NCBI RefSeq assembly: GCF_902148855.1
Contig: NC_043962.1
Coordinates: 30,246,828 to 30,310,827 of the forward strand
Length of the DNA: 64,000 bases
From: Sphaeramia orbicularis
Taxonomy: Eukaryota; Chordata; Actinopteri; Kurtiformes; Apogonidae
Direction: 5' to 3'
The position numbers were made by a program, and so were the translations under genes. Below the pieces are notes generated by a model. That model was not told the DNA's origin, ran no database searches, and saw nothing but the letters and a program-made list of their open reading frames with translations. Below are positions 30,616-48,200 of the stretch, piece by piece (position 1 is the first letter of the stretch; each line of letters opens with the position of its first letter).

Positions 30616-32525
30616 ATGGAAGTGTTTGAAGGGACTGATCAGCTTGAGAACAGGTAAGGACTTTAAAATACACAGTTGAGACACTATTATGGCGTGAGAA
30701 TACCCTAAACCTTAATCAGACATAGGTCATCTGTTGACTTTAAGTTCAGCTGTGGATTTTAGTTTTCAGTTCAGGTTTAATGGTCAGGCTTCATTTGTTC
30801 TTCTGTATCACCCTTTGCATGTAAATTCACTTCAGACCAAAACCAAAATATGATGTTTGGAGCATGATTTTTTCAGTAACCTCTAAAGTTATAGATTTGC
30901 CTCCTTTAAGAAACTGAAATTTCTGAATATATTGAAAGTATCATTCACCTATAGTGCAGATGTTAAGATATCAGAGCAGTATATTTTTCAGTTAATGTTC
31001 TGGCCCATATTTATGAGTTAACAGGAAATGGGCTGTGATATTATAATGTGATTCAAGGTTTAAATGCAAAATATCTGATGGATCGCTCTCAGTGATAACA
31101 TTCATTCAAACAAAAGGGTTTAGCTGTGTCAAACTCCTGACATTGTATTGGGTAAACAATGCTGCTAAAATTTTGACCCATGTGATGAAATGGAAACAGA
31201 AGCCCAGACCATTGGCAGAATGAGAGGTGGAGTGTATGTGTGCAGTGTGGAGCTTGTGTTTCCTCTGTGTGTTCCAGTGTGGTGTCATCGGTTCAGCAGT
31301 CTATGGCGTATGAGCAGACAGATATTAAAGAACATGCTCCTGTAGGTGAGTTATTAACCTGACAAATCCCTTCACTTTTATCTATTTGTGGAACAAAATA
31401 AGCTGGGTTTTTTTTAGATTTGGTTTGATTCTCATCTTAGGAAAGGAACACATAGAGGAGCTACCGGCCAGCACATCTCATGCTCCAACTGATTCTCTTT
31501 GGACCGCTGATGCTGGAAGCTCAGTAAGACTGAGAATTGAAGAAAACTGCCCAGAGGAACCCCTCACAGTTCATCAAATGTTCAAAGCCTCAGTTGAAAA
31601 ATACGGAAACATGTTTGCACTCGCCAGTAAGAAAAACAACAAATGGGAAAAGATCACATTTTTAGAGTATTATCAGTTTTGCAGGAGAGCTGCCAAGAGC
31701 TTCATCAAGGTAAATGTATAAAAATGTACCAGTATAAATAAACTGAGCCTTTGGAATTTTATAATGAAAACAAACAAACAAAAAAAAAAATGGTGATGTG
31801 TGCAGCTTGGTTTAGAGCGATTCCATGGAGTGGCAATACTAGGATTCAATTCAGCTGAATGGTTCTTCTCTGCAGTCGGTGCCATCATGGCAGGGTGAGA
31901 AAGAAACAACAACAACAACCAGTAATACACTAAAATAGGGGTGTCAAACTCAGGGGCCACATACAGCCCATTTGACCTCGAGGGGACCAGACCAAGAAAA
32001 TAGTAGCATAATAAGTTATAAATCATAACAACTCCAAATTTTTCTCTTTGTTTTAGTGCAAAAAAAGTCAAATTCCAGAAACTTTACATTTACAAACTAT
32101 CCTTAAATAAAAAATGTGAATAACTGGAAGAACCATGAACAACCTGAAATGTCTTAAGAAAAATAAGTGTAATATTAATAATATTTTGCTTCAGCTTATC
32201 ATTTAGACATATGCATTACAACTTACATTAACAGTGGAGCTATAAAGGCAAAAAACATTTAATAACAGGCATCAGGAACTGAATAATATAGGATTTAACT
32301 TTACAATCAAAACAACTTGTAAGGACTCTGACATCCTTGACTGTCATTGTCTCGTGTAATTTTGGGGATTTTGAAAATTGATCCTGTGGGCCAGATTAAA
32401 CCCACTGGAGGACCAGTTTTGGCCCATAGGCCATATGTTTGACACCCCTGCTCTAAAATGTGTACAGAATACATTGTTTAGCTGTTATTATGCATTCATT
32501 TCATCACTCACATATTTCTATTGTA

Positions 32526-32579
<54 letters not shown>

Positions 32580-35500
32580 TACCATCTTTGTTTTTTTCTC
32601 ACAGAGGAATAATGACAGGAATTTATGCCACAAACTCCCCAGATGCCTGCCAGTTTGTGGCCAGTGACTCTAAAGCCAACATTATTGTGGTGGAAAACCA
32701 AAAACAGTTGGATAAGATATTACAAGTACGGTTACTTGAAAACATACAGGTTCTCATCACAGCATAAAAAAAAAATCTAAATCTTTTTATTTTGACACCA
32801 CAGGTACAAGAAAGATTGCCCCATTTAAAAGCCATCGTGCAGTACAGTGGATTCCTCCAGCAGAGGATACCAGATCTTTACTCTGTAAGTCTTGACTCCA
32901 TACATAATATCATGTACCAGGATGGTTGTTGCATGCTAATGCTAATGTTGCTATTTTGGAACAGTGGGAGGATTTTATGGACCTGGGTCTAGATGTTTCT
33001 GACAAGGAATTGGATAACATTATTGAAAGCCAGAGAGCCAATCAGTGCTGCGTTCTGATTTACACATCTGGAACTACAGGAAAACCAAAAGGAGTTATGC
33101 TCAGTCATGACAATGTAAGCCTTTGTGTGCTGTCATGTGCACAGAATCATAATTATCATATCTATGCTGACAGTTGAGTGTATCATAAAACTGTCTCACA
33201 TTGTCACATGGTATACACACCAAGGCAAAAAAGTGAGGTGTATTCTTGTGAAATGCTCATTCAGATCACGTGGACTGCCAGTCATGCCAGCAAGGCTGCG
33301 GACGTACAGCCGGCCGACACTAAACAAGAATCATTAGTGAGCTACCTGCCTCTCAGTCACATTGCTGCTCAGATTTATGATCTCTGGACAAGTATCCAGT
33401 GGGGAGGGCTGGTGTACTTTGCACAACCAGATGCATTAAAGGTACACAGAGATTCCAAGATCACACAATTGCTAGTTTTGACACTTGCTTCTCAGATGAT
33501 ACTAATATACTGCCATGTTTTGACATGAAGTATTACTGTACATAATTTTAAAAAAAAGCTAATCTGTTTATATTAAATGCCCGCTGCTGATTTCTTTTTT
33601 TGTGAATGTTTTCTGTGAAGGGAAGCCTAATAAATACACTGCGTGAAGTATGTCCTACATCCCACATGGGTGTGCCACGGGTATGGGAGAAAATGATGGA
33701 AAAGATAAAACAGGAAATTAGTGAGTGTGGATACATGAAAAAGAAACTGGTAACGTGGGCCATGGCTGTCAGCCTGGAGGCCAATCAAAAGTGTATGCAA
33801 AAGTAAGAGCTGACTGTAATAGGTATTTGTATATCATGATGCAATGTAAAAAGAAATACAGACAGATGCATCTGTCCTATGCATATTTTTGTCTTTTTAG
33901 GGATGATGAGAAGCCGTTCCTCTTTTCCCTGGCTAACAGCCTTGTACTGCAAAAGCTTCGGGCTGAGCTAGGCTTCTCATGCTGTCAGAAGTTCTTCTCT
34001 GGTGCGGCACCAATCGGTACTGAAACCGTGCAGTTTTTTCTTGGCCTGAACATCCGTTTGTATGAGGCTTATGGCATGAGTGAAAGCACAGGACCTCACT
34101 TTATGTCAGGCCCCCACACTTACAAACTACCAAGGTAAGTATGTGAGGGTAAAAATAGTTGTGTGTAATTCTTGTGATAATAAAGTTTCTGAATATGATT
34201 TCGATGTTTTTTCTCTTCCAAAGCTGTGGTAAGGTGGTGCCAGGCTGTCAATACAAAATAATCAACATAGACTCTGAGGGGACAGGGGAAATCTGCTTTT
34301 GGGGACGCAACATTTTCATGGGATTTCTCAATATGGAAAATGAAACAAAAGAGGCTTTGGATGAAGATGGGTGGCTGCGTTCAGGAGATTTGGGGAAGAT
34401 AGATGACGATGGTTTCTTGTACATCACAGGGAGAATAAAAGGTAGTGCTGTGATGATTGTCCATCTCAGGACAGACATCTTACATTTTGTACCTTCCATA
34501 CTTCCACTTGAGTACATGCTGTTCTAAAGTGAAGATGCAGCTCCATTATCTTTGATGTCAGTCAGAAACAGCTGAAATGTCAGGGTGTCCTCTCTTCTTT
34601 CAGAGCTCATCATCACAGCTGGAGGGGAAAATGTACCCCCTGTTCCCATAGAGGATGCAGTGAAGAAGGAGCTGCCCATCGTCAGCAATGCCATGCTGAT
34701 AGGAGACAGAAGGAAATTCTTATCAATGCTTTTAACTCTGAAGGTAATATTGTTAGTTTTACTTCACATATTGCAAAATTATATGTTACACAATATACTT
34801 TATATTATTTTATGTCACTTGATATAACTGTATTAGCTTTTCTCAGTATAATAACTACATTAGTAAATCCATATCAAATGTAAATATATTGTTGTTGCAC
34901 ATTATCTCACTTGTTGTAACACCTACTCTTTTAAACTGAAACAAATATTTTTCTCCTTTGAATATACAATATGATGAGCCAGCAGGCATGCAGTTGTGGA
35001 AAAAAAAAAAAAAAAATTAGACCACCCTTGTTTTCTTCAATTTCTTGTTCATTTTAATTCCTGGTACAACTAAAGGTACATTTGTTTGGACAAATATAAT
35101 GATAGCAACAAAAATAGCTCATAAGAGTTTAATTTAAGAGCTGATATCTAGCCATTTTCCATGGTTTTCTTGATAGTAAGTTCTTACATCAATAGCTATG
35201 GCATTGTACTGCCAAAAAAAGGGCTTTTATGCCTTCCATGTTTTTTTTTTTTCTGTCTGTTTTAGTCACACGATACACGCAGGAGTTAGTACTTGATTGC
35301 ATAACCATTGTTTTTGATGACTTTCGATGGTCTACTAATTTTTTCCGCGACTGTATAGGGACAGATAGGATTGTTAATACAGAAAATAATTTCACCAACT
35401 ATATTTCCATTTCCATCTATAATAAAGGCATATTTTGTGTATTTTAGTGTTGCAGTGATATGGAAACCATGGAGCCAACAGAGGATCTGAGTCTGGAGGC

Positions 35501-35900
35501 TGTGGAGTTTTGCCGCCAGCTAGGCAGCCAAACAACCAAGGTGTCTGACATTGTTGAAGGAAAAGACAAGGAAGTTTACCAGGCAATTCAAGAGGGGATC
35601 GACAGAGTCAACTCTACAGCTACATCTAACGCTCAACGTATACAGAAGTGGATAATCCTAAAAAAGGACTTTTCTGTCTCTGGAGGAGAGCTAGGTAAAC
35701 ATAAAATATATACTTATATTGTAACAAAGACATTCATCACCAAGAGCATAAAACACAATGACTACAAAATAATTGCCTATTAATTGCTTGTTGTCTCATG
35801 TCAAGTTTTTTTTTTTATTCCAGGTCCCACGATGAAGCTTCGCCGCCCTGTTGTCTTGGAGAAGTACCACAACTTCATTGAGGGCCTCTATCAAGAGTAG
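30616..35900 (+). CDS. acsbg1: Bubblegum-type long-chain acyl-CoA synthetase, 14 coding exons
   Basis: Activates long and very-long chain fatty acids to acyl-CoA using ATP. Coding exons: 30616-30653, 31278-31345, 31441-31709, 31806-31894, 32605-32725, 32804-32884, 32965-33114, 33265-33441, 33621-33802, 33901-34134, 34224-34441, 34604-34743, 35448-35694, 35824-35900, giving 2091 nt and 696 aa. The AMP-binding signature YTSGTTGKPKG is at 255-265. Other landmarks are SYLPLSHIAAQIYDLW, EAYGMSESTGPHFMS, the GWLRSGDLG hinge motif and ELIITAGGENVPPVPIE. The start is the first ATG, in a short exon whose donor splices in frame. The first two exons are poorly conserved, so the N-terminus is less certain. 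Synteny with idh3a and dnaja4 supports ACSBG1 over ACSBG2. Confidence 0.94.
31936..32450. mobile_element. hAT-type MITE in acsbg1 intron 4
   Basis: The ends TAGGGGTGTCAAAC and GTTTGACACCCCTG are inverted repeats, flanked by 8-bp direct repeats cactaaaa and ctctaaaa (one mismatch). The 515-bp body holds the familiar GGGGCCACATACAGCCC and GTGGGCCAGATTAAACCCAC sub-terminal segments. The 8-bp duplication assigns it to hAT. No coding capacity. A 132-aa antisense frame across it is chance. Confidence 0.9.
32526..32580. repeat. (TTA)n microsatellite in acsbg1 intron 4
   Basis: About 18 perfect TTA/ATT units end 24 bp before the acceptor of coding exon 5 (32605). Its T-rich strand may blend with the polypyrimidine tract of that acceptor. 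Confidence 0.97.
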
Positions 35901-36673
35901 AGTCATATTTCTAGTGAGCTGTTCTTCCATTTAATTTTGTGTGTTTACATGTGCACAAACTGCAAAAATAATTCAGAAACCATATTTAATTTTTCAAATA
36001 TTTAAACAAAAAAAAACAGCTTTTCTGGTAGTGAAGAACTTAGCACTAAATGAACCATTTGTTGCCTTTTCTTATATTAGTAAAAGAAAAATCTGATATT
36101 GTATTTCGTGTAAAAAATATAGTGGTCTGAATCCATTTAGCTAAAAATTGTGCTCCACTCTTGTCTTTCATTAGAAACATAATTAGCAAATGACTTAAAT
36201 ACCAACCATCACAGCAAAGCAGAATAATGTCCATGACAATAATTTATTAGCAGTGAATAAAAAGTAAAACATTTCTGATGGCATTATAACATTTATTCAT
36301 TTCCCTTTATATGTTTGTAGCAAGAAAAACACAATGACAGTAGAACATTTAGTGCAAAACATGTGTGAGCTTGATGCAATGGAAGCTTGGTTATGTGAAA
36401 ATATCAAGTTCAATCTGTACTTTTCTGCAAAATCACAGTGTAAAGTACATTAGACAATTTTATCCAATAAATATAGACCACAATCCAGCACATATTAAAT
36501 AGTTAAGACTAAAATGCATATCACATACAGTATATACTGCCTGTTGGTCAAGAGTTGTCAGATGGTGCTTTGGAGTGTGCAACGACACAAATAAAACATT
36601 CAGGATCTCAAACTCCTGAGTCTGTTTTTTTAAATACATATTTGGTTAAAAATTCAACATGGCATGCATCCTT

Positions 36674-40410
<3,737 letters not shown>

Positions 40411-40836
40411 CCTCAGCTAGCCAAGGTCGATGCAGTGTTCGTCAAGCGGAGCACACCACCAAGCGGATTTCCTTTCCATTTCCTTTTGTCGAATAAAGGT
40501 AACACCAGCAGATAATTTTGCAACCTTCAACTGATATTTTTTACAAGAACTCTAATGTTTTTGTAGTTAGATAATGCTGTATATTCGTTTTTTATATTTC
40601 AATTTAACAACTTATAATTGTGCTTTTACTTTGCCTTAACAGGATGAAACACAGATTGTGATGACTATCAGTTATGATCTCTGTGACAGCTCTGTTTTCA
40701 CTTGGATCTTGTGTATTTTACAATTTGAAGACAAACCGAAAAAAAAAAAAAAAAACAGATAGGATATTATATGTAATGTGAAAGTATATATTGATTTTAT
40801 TCTCCGGTATGCGGATTTCCTGGAGGGTGGTGTGTC

Positions 40837-41066
40837 TAATGGGCTTTATGCACAGCTCCACTACTTCCTGAACTTCAGGTGGCTCCTTTATTTCCTGTCT
40901 GTCATTACTGGACACACTGATTAATCCAGGGGTGTCTGCTACTTCTTGTTGCGACTACTGATTAATTAGGCATAACTGGATTAATCAGTGTGTCCAATAA
41001 TGAAAGACAGGAAATAAAGGAGCCATCTGAAGTTCAGGAACTAGTGGGGCTGTGCTTAGCCCATTG
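40837..41066. repeat. Long inverted repeat (foldback) upstream of idh3a
   Basis: The left arm at about 40837-40929 (TAATGGGCTTTATGCACAGC onward) is mirrored by the right arm at about 40976-41066 (ending GGCTGTGCTTAGCCCATT). The stem is about 90 bp with few mismatches and includes TTCCTGAACTTCAG, GGCTCCTTTATTTCCTGTCT and CTGATTAATCCAG, around a loop of about 45 bp. It lies 430-650 bp upstream of the idh3a ATG and downstream of lrrc61. It may be a foldback transposon. No other copy was seen here. Confidence 0.8.
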
Positions 41067-41227
41067 GTGTTGTTGACAGCTACCACCACAGGGTGGCGCC
41101 ACTGAACTACTTTTTTTTTTTAGTACAATTTCTATTCTACCTTTTTTTTTAAAATAGATGTTTTGTAGATTTACCTATAGAACGTATAGATACAGACAAA
41201 AGAGCCAATTTATGCCCTTTAAAAACA

Positions 41228-41233
41228 TTTTAT
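41228..41233 (-). terminator. Putative lrrc61 polyadenylation signal
   Basis: TTTATT here reads AATAAA on the lrrc61 strand, 537 nt beyond the stop codon. No closer canonical hexamer was noticed, which implies a 3' UTR of about 0.55 kb. Confidence 0.45.
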
Positions 41234-41769
41234 TTTCCACAAGTCGGTCGTACACATAGCAAACTGTATGGTATAAAACAAGTAGAAACAGCTGCCACAA
41301 TCATTCACTTTTTGCAAAGGTTTAACTTACAAAGCATACAGCATGGGACAAATAAGCTCCCAGAATGATCTAGCAATGCAAAATGGAAAAGCTCTTACAC
41401 ACTGAAAACCTATATAAATTCTTAAGCAGCATAGCTCTCAGCAGAAATGCAGGCTACAGCATGGCACAAAATGCACACTGTGCAAGTAAAGACATCTTTG
41501 AACCAAACTGAAGGGTGTCAGCATGGATAAAGGTTATCAAACCACATACATGTATCACCATGATACCCAGTGCATAGGATGTAATAAATGTCAACAAATG
41601 CCTCACACTGCAAAACAGAGCATGTGTCTGGCAATAATACTTGTCAAGCATTTGGATATAGCTAAGTAATTTGAAAATCCTACAGTACAGACAGCCATGG
41701 TATTTTTTAAAAATGTAAAACAAAAACGTTGCTGAATGTTGCACACAATTGTATCAAAAATAGCCCAGC

Positions 41770-44279
41770 TCAGATGGCATACTGCTTTGACTGTTTCTTA
41801 AGGCTCATAGACCTTTCAGTTTGTGAAATTACATGTGTCGCTCTGTTGTTGAGGAGCCTGCACTCATGAAGAACATCTGTGGAAAGAAGAATCATAATAA
41901 GGATTACTAAAGTAAAGCACAATGCAATTTGACAAGTGGTTACATGCACCACTTGATAAATATTTCATATGGTGTCTTACCGTTAAATTGTTTGTAGGCT
42001 TCTTCAATAATGGTATTATTTGACCTCTTTATCTCCCAGTAAGTATCTTCCACCCATGGTCTGCAATCAGGATGTTCAACAAGCTGCCCATTTTTACATA
42101 TACCAGCTAAAAATTAAGAAAAATAAAATTAAAATTACTGTCTTATCAACAAACTTTTAGTTGTATTCAGAAACAACACGTCAGTGATGCCACTCAAACA
42201 ATTTAGATGATTATTACATGCAAGAGGTGACTCTGTATTAACAATTTACCAAATATGATATACAAGTATACTATACCTTTGATGGTATCGTCAATATCTT
42301 TACATAACTGGTACAAATCACTCCCACGTCCGACCACTCGTTCACCTATAATTTAAGCAGAAAAAGACTAAAGCTCTTTAGATATATTGAGTTCAATACA
42401 GTACATTGCACTGAATGTGTTACCCTGCAAAATAACTATCTTAAAAAAAAAAAAAAAATCTTACCATCCAGCACTTTGATGTTGGGAAACATCTCAAGAA
42501 CTACAGATCTATATGATGAGTTTCTGCAAACTGAAAAAAGGGTCATTGTAAACTCCTATTCATTTTCTATCCACTTTGTTTACCATCAAAATAGCTGAAA
42601 ATTACCTGGATTAGTGTAATTGTAGGTGTTATCTTTAAGACGTATGCTTTCGAGCTTTCTCAAAGACTGAAGGCAATAAAGGCTATCGATACTGTTAAAA
42701 CATGAGATGCAAGAAGATTTCAATGTATTTGATATATATTTAAAGATAGATTTTTTGTTTACTCATCTGAGGTTTACATGCAGTTAGAGATAATGTATAT
42801 GAAAATATACCTGTTTATGACATTACCAGCCACATTTAAGTTTTGTAAAGCATCACAAGTACGCAGAGGTTCTGGAATGAGAAAACAGAAGAAAAGTAAT
42901 CCTGTATGTACAAAACTCCAACTCCTCTTACAGAGTGATTTCTTTGGTATGTATTCACTAAGCATAAAAATATGAGTTAATTGCACCAGAAACCTTACCT
43001 AAATTGGAAATCCTGTTGGAAGACAAGTTGAGCACTAAAAGAAGCCGAAGTGATCCTAGAGGGGCTAAATTTGAGATATTATTTCCCGAGAGGTCCAGTC
43101 TCTCTAAATTTATACACTCCCCGATGCATCCAAGGTCATGTATTCCTGTAAGACAATGATTAAATATTATTTTTTTAAAAACTGCAACGTTTAAGATCAA
43201 AATAGTATTGAATTAATTTCATCTTACCAACACTTCTCAATTTGAGAAACAGTATAGACTCCAAATCAAATTCTCCTGAACGAGACTTGAGCAGCACAGC
43301 AGTAATCTTCTCAACTTCTCCATCTGAAATAATCAGAGAAATAAGACCGTAGCATAGTGAAGCACAACATTCACATCTCCATCCTCATATATGTAACTCA
43401 AACACAGACTCTTGAGTCAGAGCTACAAAAGAAAAAAAATGCTGGAAGCGTCGTGTCTGTTCTGTTTACGGTGGAATGAGCAAATAACTCATGCATTAAC
43501 CCCCAAATAATAAATACTCATTCAAACATTTCATGAATTTCATATCTGGCAGCACACTGAGATTTTCCACAGCCATCTCATAAACAGGGGTCATAAACAG
43601 ACAGATGTGCTGCTGTTTGTGATGGTATTTGTTTGCCAGTTGCATGCATGAATAACAACTGGGAGAGTTATATTTGGTTTACTTTCCGTAGGCTAAATCA
43701 GTCCTCAACTCTCAACTTCCATGTTTTTCATTACCCTGCAGATATGAGACCGAATCAGGGCAGAATCACTGAGAGAAATGTCTGAACTGATAAAACTCTA
43801 TTTATGTCTGATATATATTTGGATTGGCATGAATACAGGTTTTTAACATGATGCATAAATTATAACTTTGGCCATAATTGGTACATTATTAAATGGGGAA
43901 AACGTCTATAGATCCATCTGATATATAAATACATAAAAAAATATTGACTATAAGTGACATGGACATCTTAACATTGACCAGTTTAATGTTTGTAGCTAAT
44001 GTTGGTAGCTACCTGTTTCTTAGCTATGAGCGCTGCGAGGGAACGGCTACGTGATTCATAATGATGATTCAGCGAGATGAAGGTGGGTGGGTTATTTAAT
44101 GAAATGGTAATTATTCTACATTTTTTTGATGATGACACACGCAAAATTGTGCGCACCGAGGAGTGCGTTGTTAGCTAAATCATGGACACGGCTAGCTAAC
44201 CGCTACTGATTAGCATAGCGATGTAGCAACAAGCTATCCATCACAACTTACCTTGGTCCTTATCTCGCTTATGGTCCAT
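41770..44279 (-). CDS. lrrc61: Leucine-rich repeat protein LRRC61, 9 exons
   Basis: Small leucine-rich repeat protein of unknown biochemical role. Coding exons: 44252-44279, 43228-43323, 42999-43145, 42811-42871, 42606-42691, 42465-42530, 42277-42345, 41981-42106, 41770-41876, giving 786 nt and 261 aa (human about 259). The segment LLKSRSGEFDLESILFLKLR precedes four LRRs (DLGCIGECINLERLDLSGN, LLLVLNLSSNRISNLE, ALQNLNVAGNVI). An LRR-cap-like region (NIKVLDGERVVGRGSDLYQL) follows, then a short acidic to basic C-terminal helix. All these blocks match LRRC61. Most internal junctions are phase 1. The direction is the same as idh3a; it diverges from cib2 951 bp away. Confidence 0.9.
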
Positions 44280-45229
44280 TGCAGGCAACTTTGCCTCTCA
44301 GAAAGCTGCCTATCGTAACTGAAATGATTTAAACAATTCAGTTAAAAGGCTAGGTGTTGGTTGTTTTAGGGAAATGTGAAACTGGCATCTGTCCTGGGGT
44401 GCAGTCAGGACACGGTTACTGTAACAGCAGGCAGGTGGATGAGACGGACCTCAGTCTGCAGTCCAGCACAGGATTAGCACAGAGGGAGGGAACAGTCTGT
44501 CTGGAAGAGAGGGATGCAAACATGGAGGAAAATACTACTGCAATTATTGGATGGATGGTCCTGCAATGCAACAGGTGCTTGGTTGATCAAAAGTTGATGT
44601 TTGATGGTTTACTGCAGGGTCTGGAGCTGCACCAACTGTGTTAAAACCTCAGTTTTTTGGATGATGCATGAAAAAACAAAAGGTAAATTGTCATATGAGT
44701 GGTGGATTGAGCTGCTAAGAATTCATAACCGTTTATATTCTACTGGTAATCTACTCAAGCTTCAATAAAATACACAATCATGGGGTCATAATGAATAAGA
44801 GGTGCTGTAGTTGCTAAATGAGTTAGAGATGTCATGTGTTTACATGCACAGGAGCATCCCAGCCTCTTCCAGGTATTTCTGTATTATTTATTTATTACTC
44901 CTATTGGGTTGTCTTCTCTCCGTGGACGTGGCTGGTGATACAGATCCGTTTGCAGTGTTTGGACAGTGCACATCCACTGGGACTCGCTCTGTACTTTTGT
45001 GTTGTTGTTTTTTTTTAAATCCATATACCTTCTACATTTTTGTCTTCAGGATGGACAAATGTAAGAAATAAGCGCATGAGTGATATATTTTTGAGACTTT
45101 CTTCAGCGTCGTCGACCCATCCTGTGAGGGGTCTTGGACTCCGTCGACATCTTAAATGCCTTTAAGTGTGAAAAGGCTTTGGACGTTCAGTGATTTGAAT
45201 GTGTACAAGCAACAGATTACTTGATAAAG
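44280..45229. promoter_or_regulatory. Shared divergent spacer of lrrc61 (-) and cib2 (+)
   Basis: The 950 bp between the two start codons must hold both 5' UTRs and promoters. I saw no TATA box at a convincing distance and no obvious CpG island. A bidirectional promoter is possible but not shown. The short frames here (for example 44354-44644) have no recognisable homology. Confidence 0.4.
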
Positions 45230-48200
45230 ATGGGTAATAAACAAACCATATTTACTGATGAGCAACTTGATGCCTACCAGGTAAGCGTGCATGCCAGATT
45301 TGATCTACATCACATTGGAGAACATTCTTTATTTTCAGCTACACATTTGGTCTGTTATTTTCTGCACAACGTACAGTCTCTATGCTTTGCATGTTGAAAT
45401 AATAACTTGAAAATGGATTTAAAAAAAGCTAAGTAAAGCATGCACTGTCTCATGTGCATATGCATGGCTGGGCTTCACTGTAACTACAGTAAAATATGCA
45501 GACAATTGTGTTGTGTTGAAGAGAAGTGATTTCACACTGATGTTTGGTCAGGTAGTTGCAGTATGTCTTAACACTGACATGTACTTCTTATAGGCTAGTA
45601 TCCTCCTGAGACCCAGCAATGCATTTTTGTCCTTTGTAAGGGACAAATTTTACAGCTTTACCTAACAAAACAAGCATTAAGAATTACTACATAGGACATT
45701 TAATAAAAAAAAATGTATCTGAAAAAACTGTTGCATCATGCTGTTTCCAGTCAAGGCAATTATTTAATGTAAAATAAAGGCAAAACTTTCACTTTCCTGG
45801 GTCTCAGGATGTTAAATGACATTATGTGGTTTTGATTTCATTGCACACTCTGGAAATCTTGTTTTCTATCTCAGACCTCTGAGTTCTGAGAATATCTGAG
45901 TTCCTTTTTCCTGCTGTGTAGTCCAAGTTCTAGAAGAAACATAACTTTATCTGCACAGGTTTATCAGGTGATTAGGTGTGGAATTAATAATTCACACCAA
46001 GCCAGTGTGATGCACTGTGAAACTCTACTCTCAGGAGACTTCTCAAGAGCCTCTCTGGTTACTCCTGCTATTCTTTAAAAGTCCTTATTTGAGTTGTGTT
46101 GTCTCCTGTTTCTCCTCAATCTTTTATTATCTAGTATCAAAAATTGAAGACATAATTCCAGAAAATATGTTACATGACTGACGATGAACGTAAAGTTTAT
46201 TTAATAATAGCTAAATTCAGAGCTCAAGCCAAAAAACTCTTTACTTTTCATTCTACAATTTTTCAATCTGATAGAGACTAATAGGCAAATGCAACCTATT
46301 AAATATCACTACGAATAGGATTACCATTTACTCTGAAGGTCTATGTTTTTTTAATCGCATTGCCTGTAGAGTGCTAGTGGCTGTGCTCTGCTTCTCACAC
46401 TCAGGAGCACAGCTCAAACAGAGACAATACAACAGAAATGTGAGTTGATGTGGTTCCAGTAGGGCTTTTGGATAATACAAGTGCCAACACATGAGTGTCA
46501 GACAACACCAGATCATGTTCCTATGCATCATCGTTCCTATTGCACTTAGCAGGTGACAACACTCACACATCATCATTTAAGAGACACTGGAGACCTTTAC
46601 GAGCTTTTACACTGAGGGTTGGTCACGAGGCTCCAGAGGATGTGTTTTGTTAATTTATGTGGCTCACTGATGTGTCATTCAGAGTGTTTAGGCCTTTTGA
46701 GATACAACACATAAACTAGTCTACATGTTCACATTCATTAGATGTATGATGTTGTTACTCACATGATATGTTTCTGTTTTTATGCAGGACTGTACTTTTT
46801 TTACCCGCAAAGAAATCCTGCGGTAAGTGTTGTTTCATTCCTATACGTTTTCTCTTTACCTTTCATCAGTGTTTTGTCATCTGCTGTGACTGAAAGATAA
46901 TTTATACCTCAGCATAATATAGAATCTTTGTGTAAATCACAAAGCATATTTTTATTAGAAGGGATTATACATAGTACTACTTCAGACTGTGTGAAGCAGA
47001 GAATCAAACTACATTTGATTCATGTTAGAGTAATTAAAAGTGTGTGAACATACACTTTTTGTAAGCCATGCTAAACCATTGAAGCAAACTGCATCCAATT
47101 CAAGTAACTTAATGCTGACATTGATTTCATTGGCAGTCGTCACATGTCATTTTGGCTGTGGTCAAACAGGGAAATAATAAAAAATGCATGATAAAACTAT
47201 TAGCAAACTTAATGACAGTATGTTATACAAACTAGCACAGGTTGTTTGCTTCTTATCAGATCATTTGCAAAGACAACAGTGAATTTAAATCAAATGTCAT
47301 ATAAAACCAAGTGAGAACAAGCTTTTTACAGTCACTAGGAGATATTGTTTGATAAATGCAAATATAAATGCAAAGCAAATACTGGAATTAATGTTTTATT
47401 AGTTACAAAATGTAACTATGAATGGCACGTGATTATAGAATTTTTTTTCAATATCAGAGATGATCTAGAAGCTTCTGCCCTATACCACAGGATGTTGTGT
47501 AAACCTTTGACAGTTACGTTGACCTTTTGACAATGGTGTTGTTTTTCAATGCAGTCAAATGAAGTGTCACATTTCTACCTCTCTCTGCATGTGCAACTGA
47601 ACCCTCAAAAAATAATGGATCCAATCGAAACCAAGTTAATGCTGCAGGTCTTGCAGTTTGCTGGAAGGGATTATTTCTCTCTACCCGTCACTAACCTGCT
47701 ACACAGCAGGCATAAATTAAACAAATCACTCAGTTTTCTGACTAATGGAATTGACCTGTCACACTCATGTTTCAGTATCTGTTATCAGCGGTTGTCATTG
47801 TTATCAGATTAAATAGCCACTTAAAGAGATTAAATTTAGAGGTTTGAGAAAGTTGGATTTGACAAAATTTCATGATGGAACCTTGTAGCCTACATCAAAA
47901 CAACATGACTCAGATATGTTCAGAGTAATTTACTGAAGCAGGAGTCTTTGCAGTGGACACAGACAGGTGAAAACCCACAGATTTTGTCATTCTCCCTGCT
48001 TATTAAAAATTTGTGTTCTTTTCCTCTTCACTGATAATGAATTTGACGTTGAATTTAAGGCCAGCATTAGACTAGCAATGAAAATGACAATCAGCAGAGG
48101 GTGGAATGGAGCCCTGCACTTTACAACCCTCATAAAACACTAGTTGTTTCTGTTTCCAGCTGCAGCTGTTATGGCACAGTTATGTAATGTCAAGGAAAGA

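Noticed and set aside
31673-32071. 132-codon antisense frame
   Set aside because: Overlaps an acsbg1 exon and the hAT-type MITE in antisense. It is chance, not a gene.
45600-45812. Retained exon similarity between idh3a and cib2 introns
   Set aside because: The shared sequence is explained by two copies of a short inverted-repeat element.
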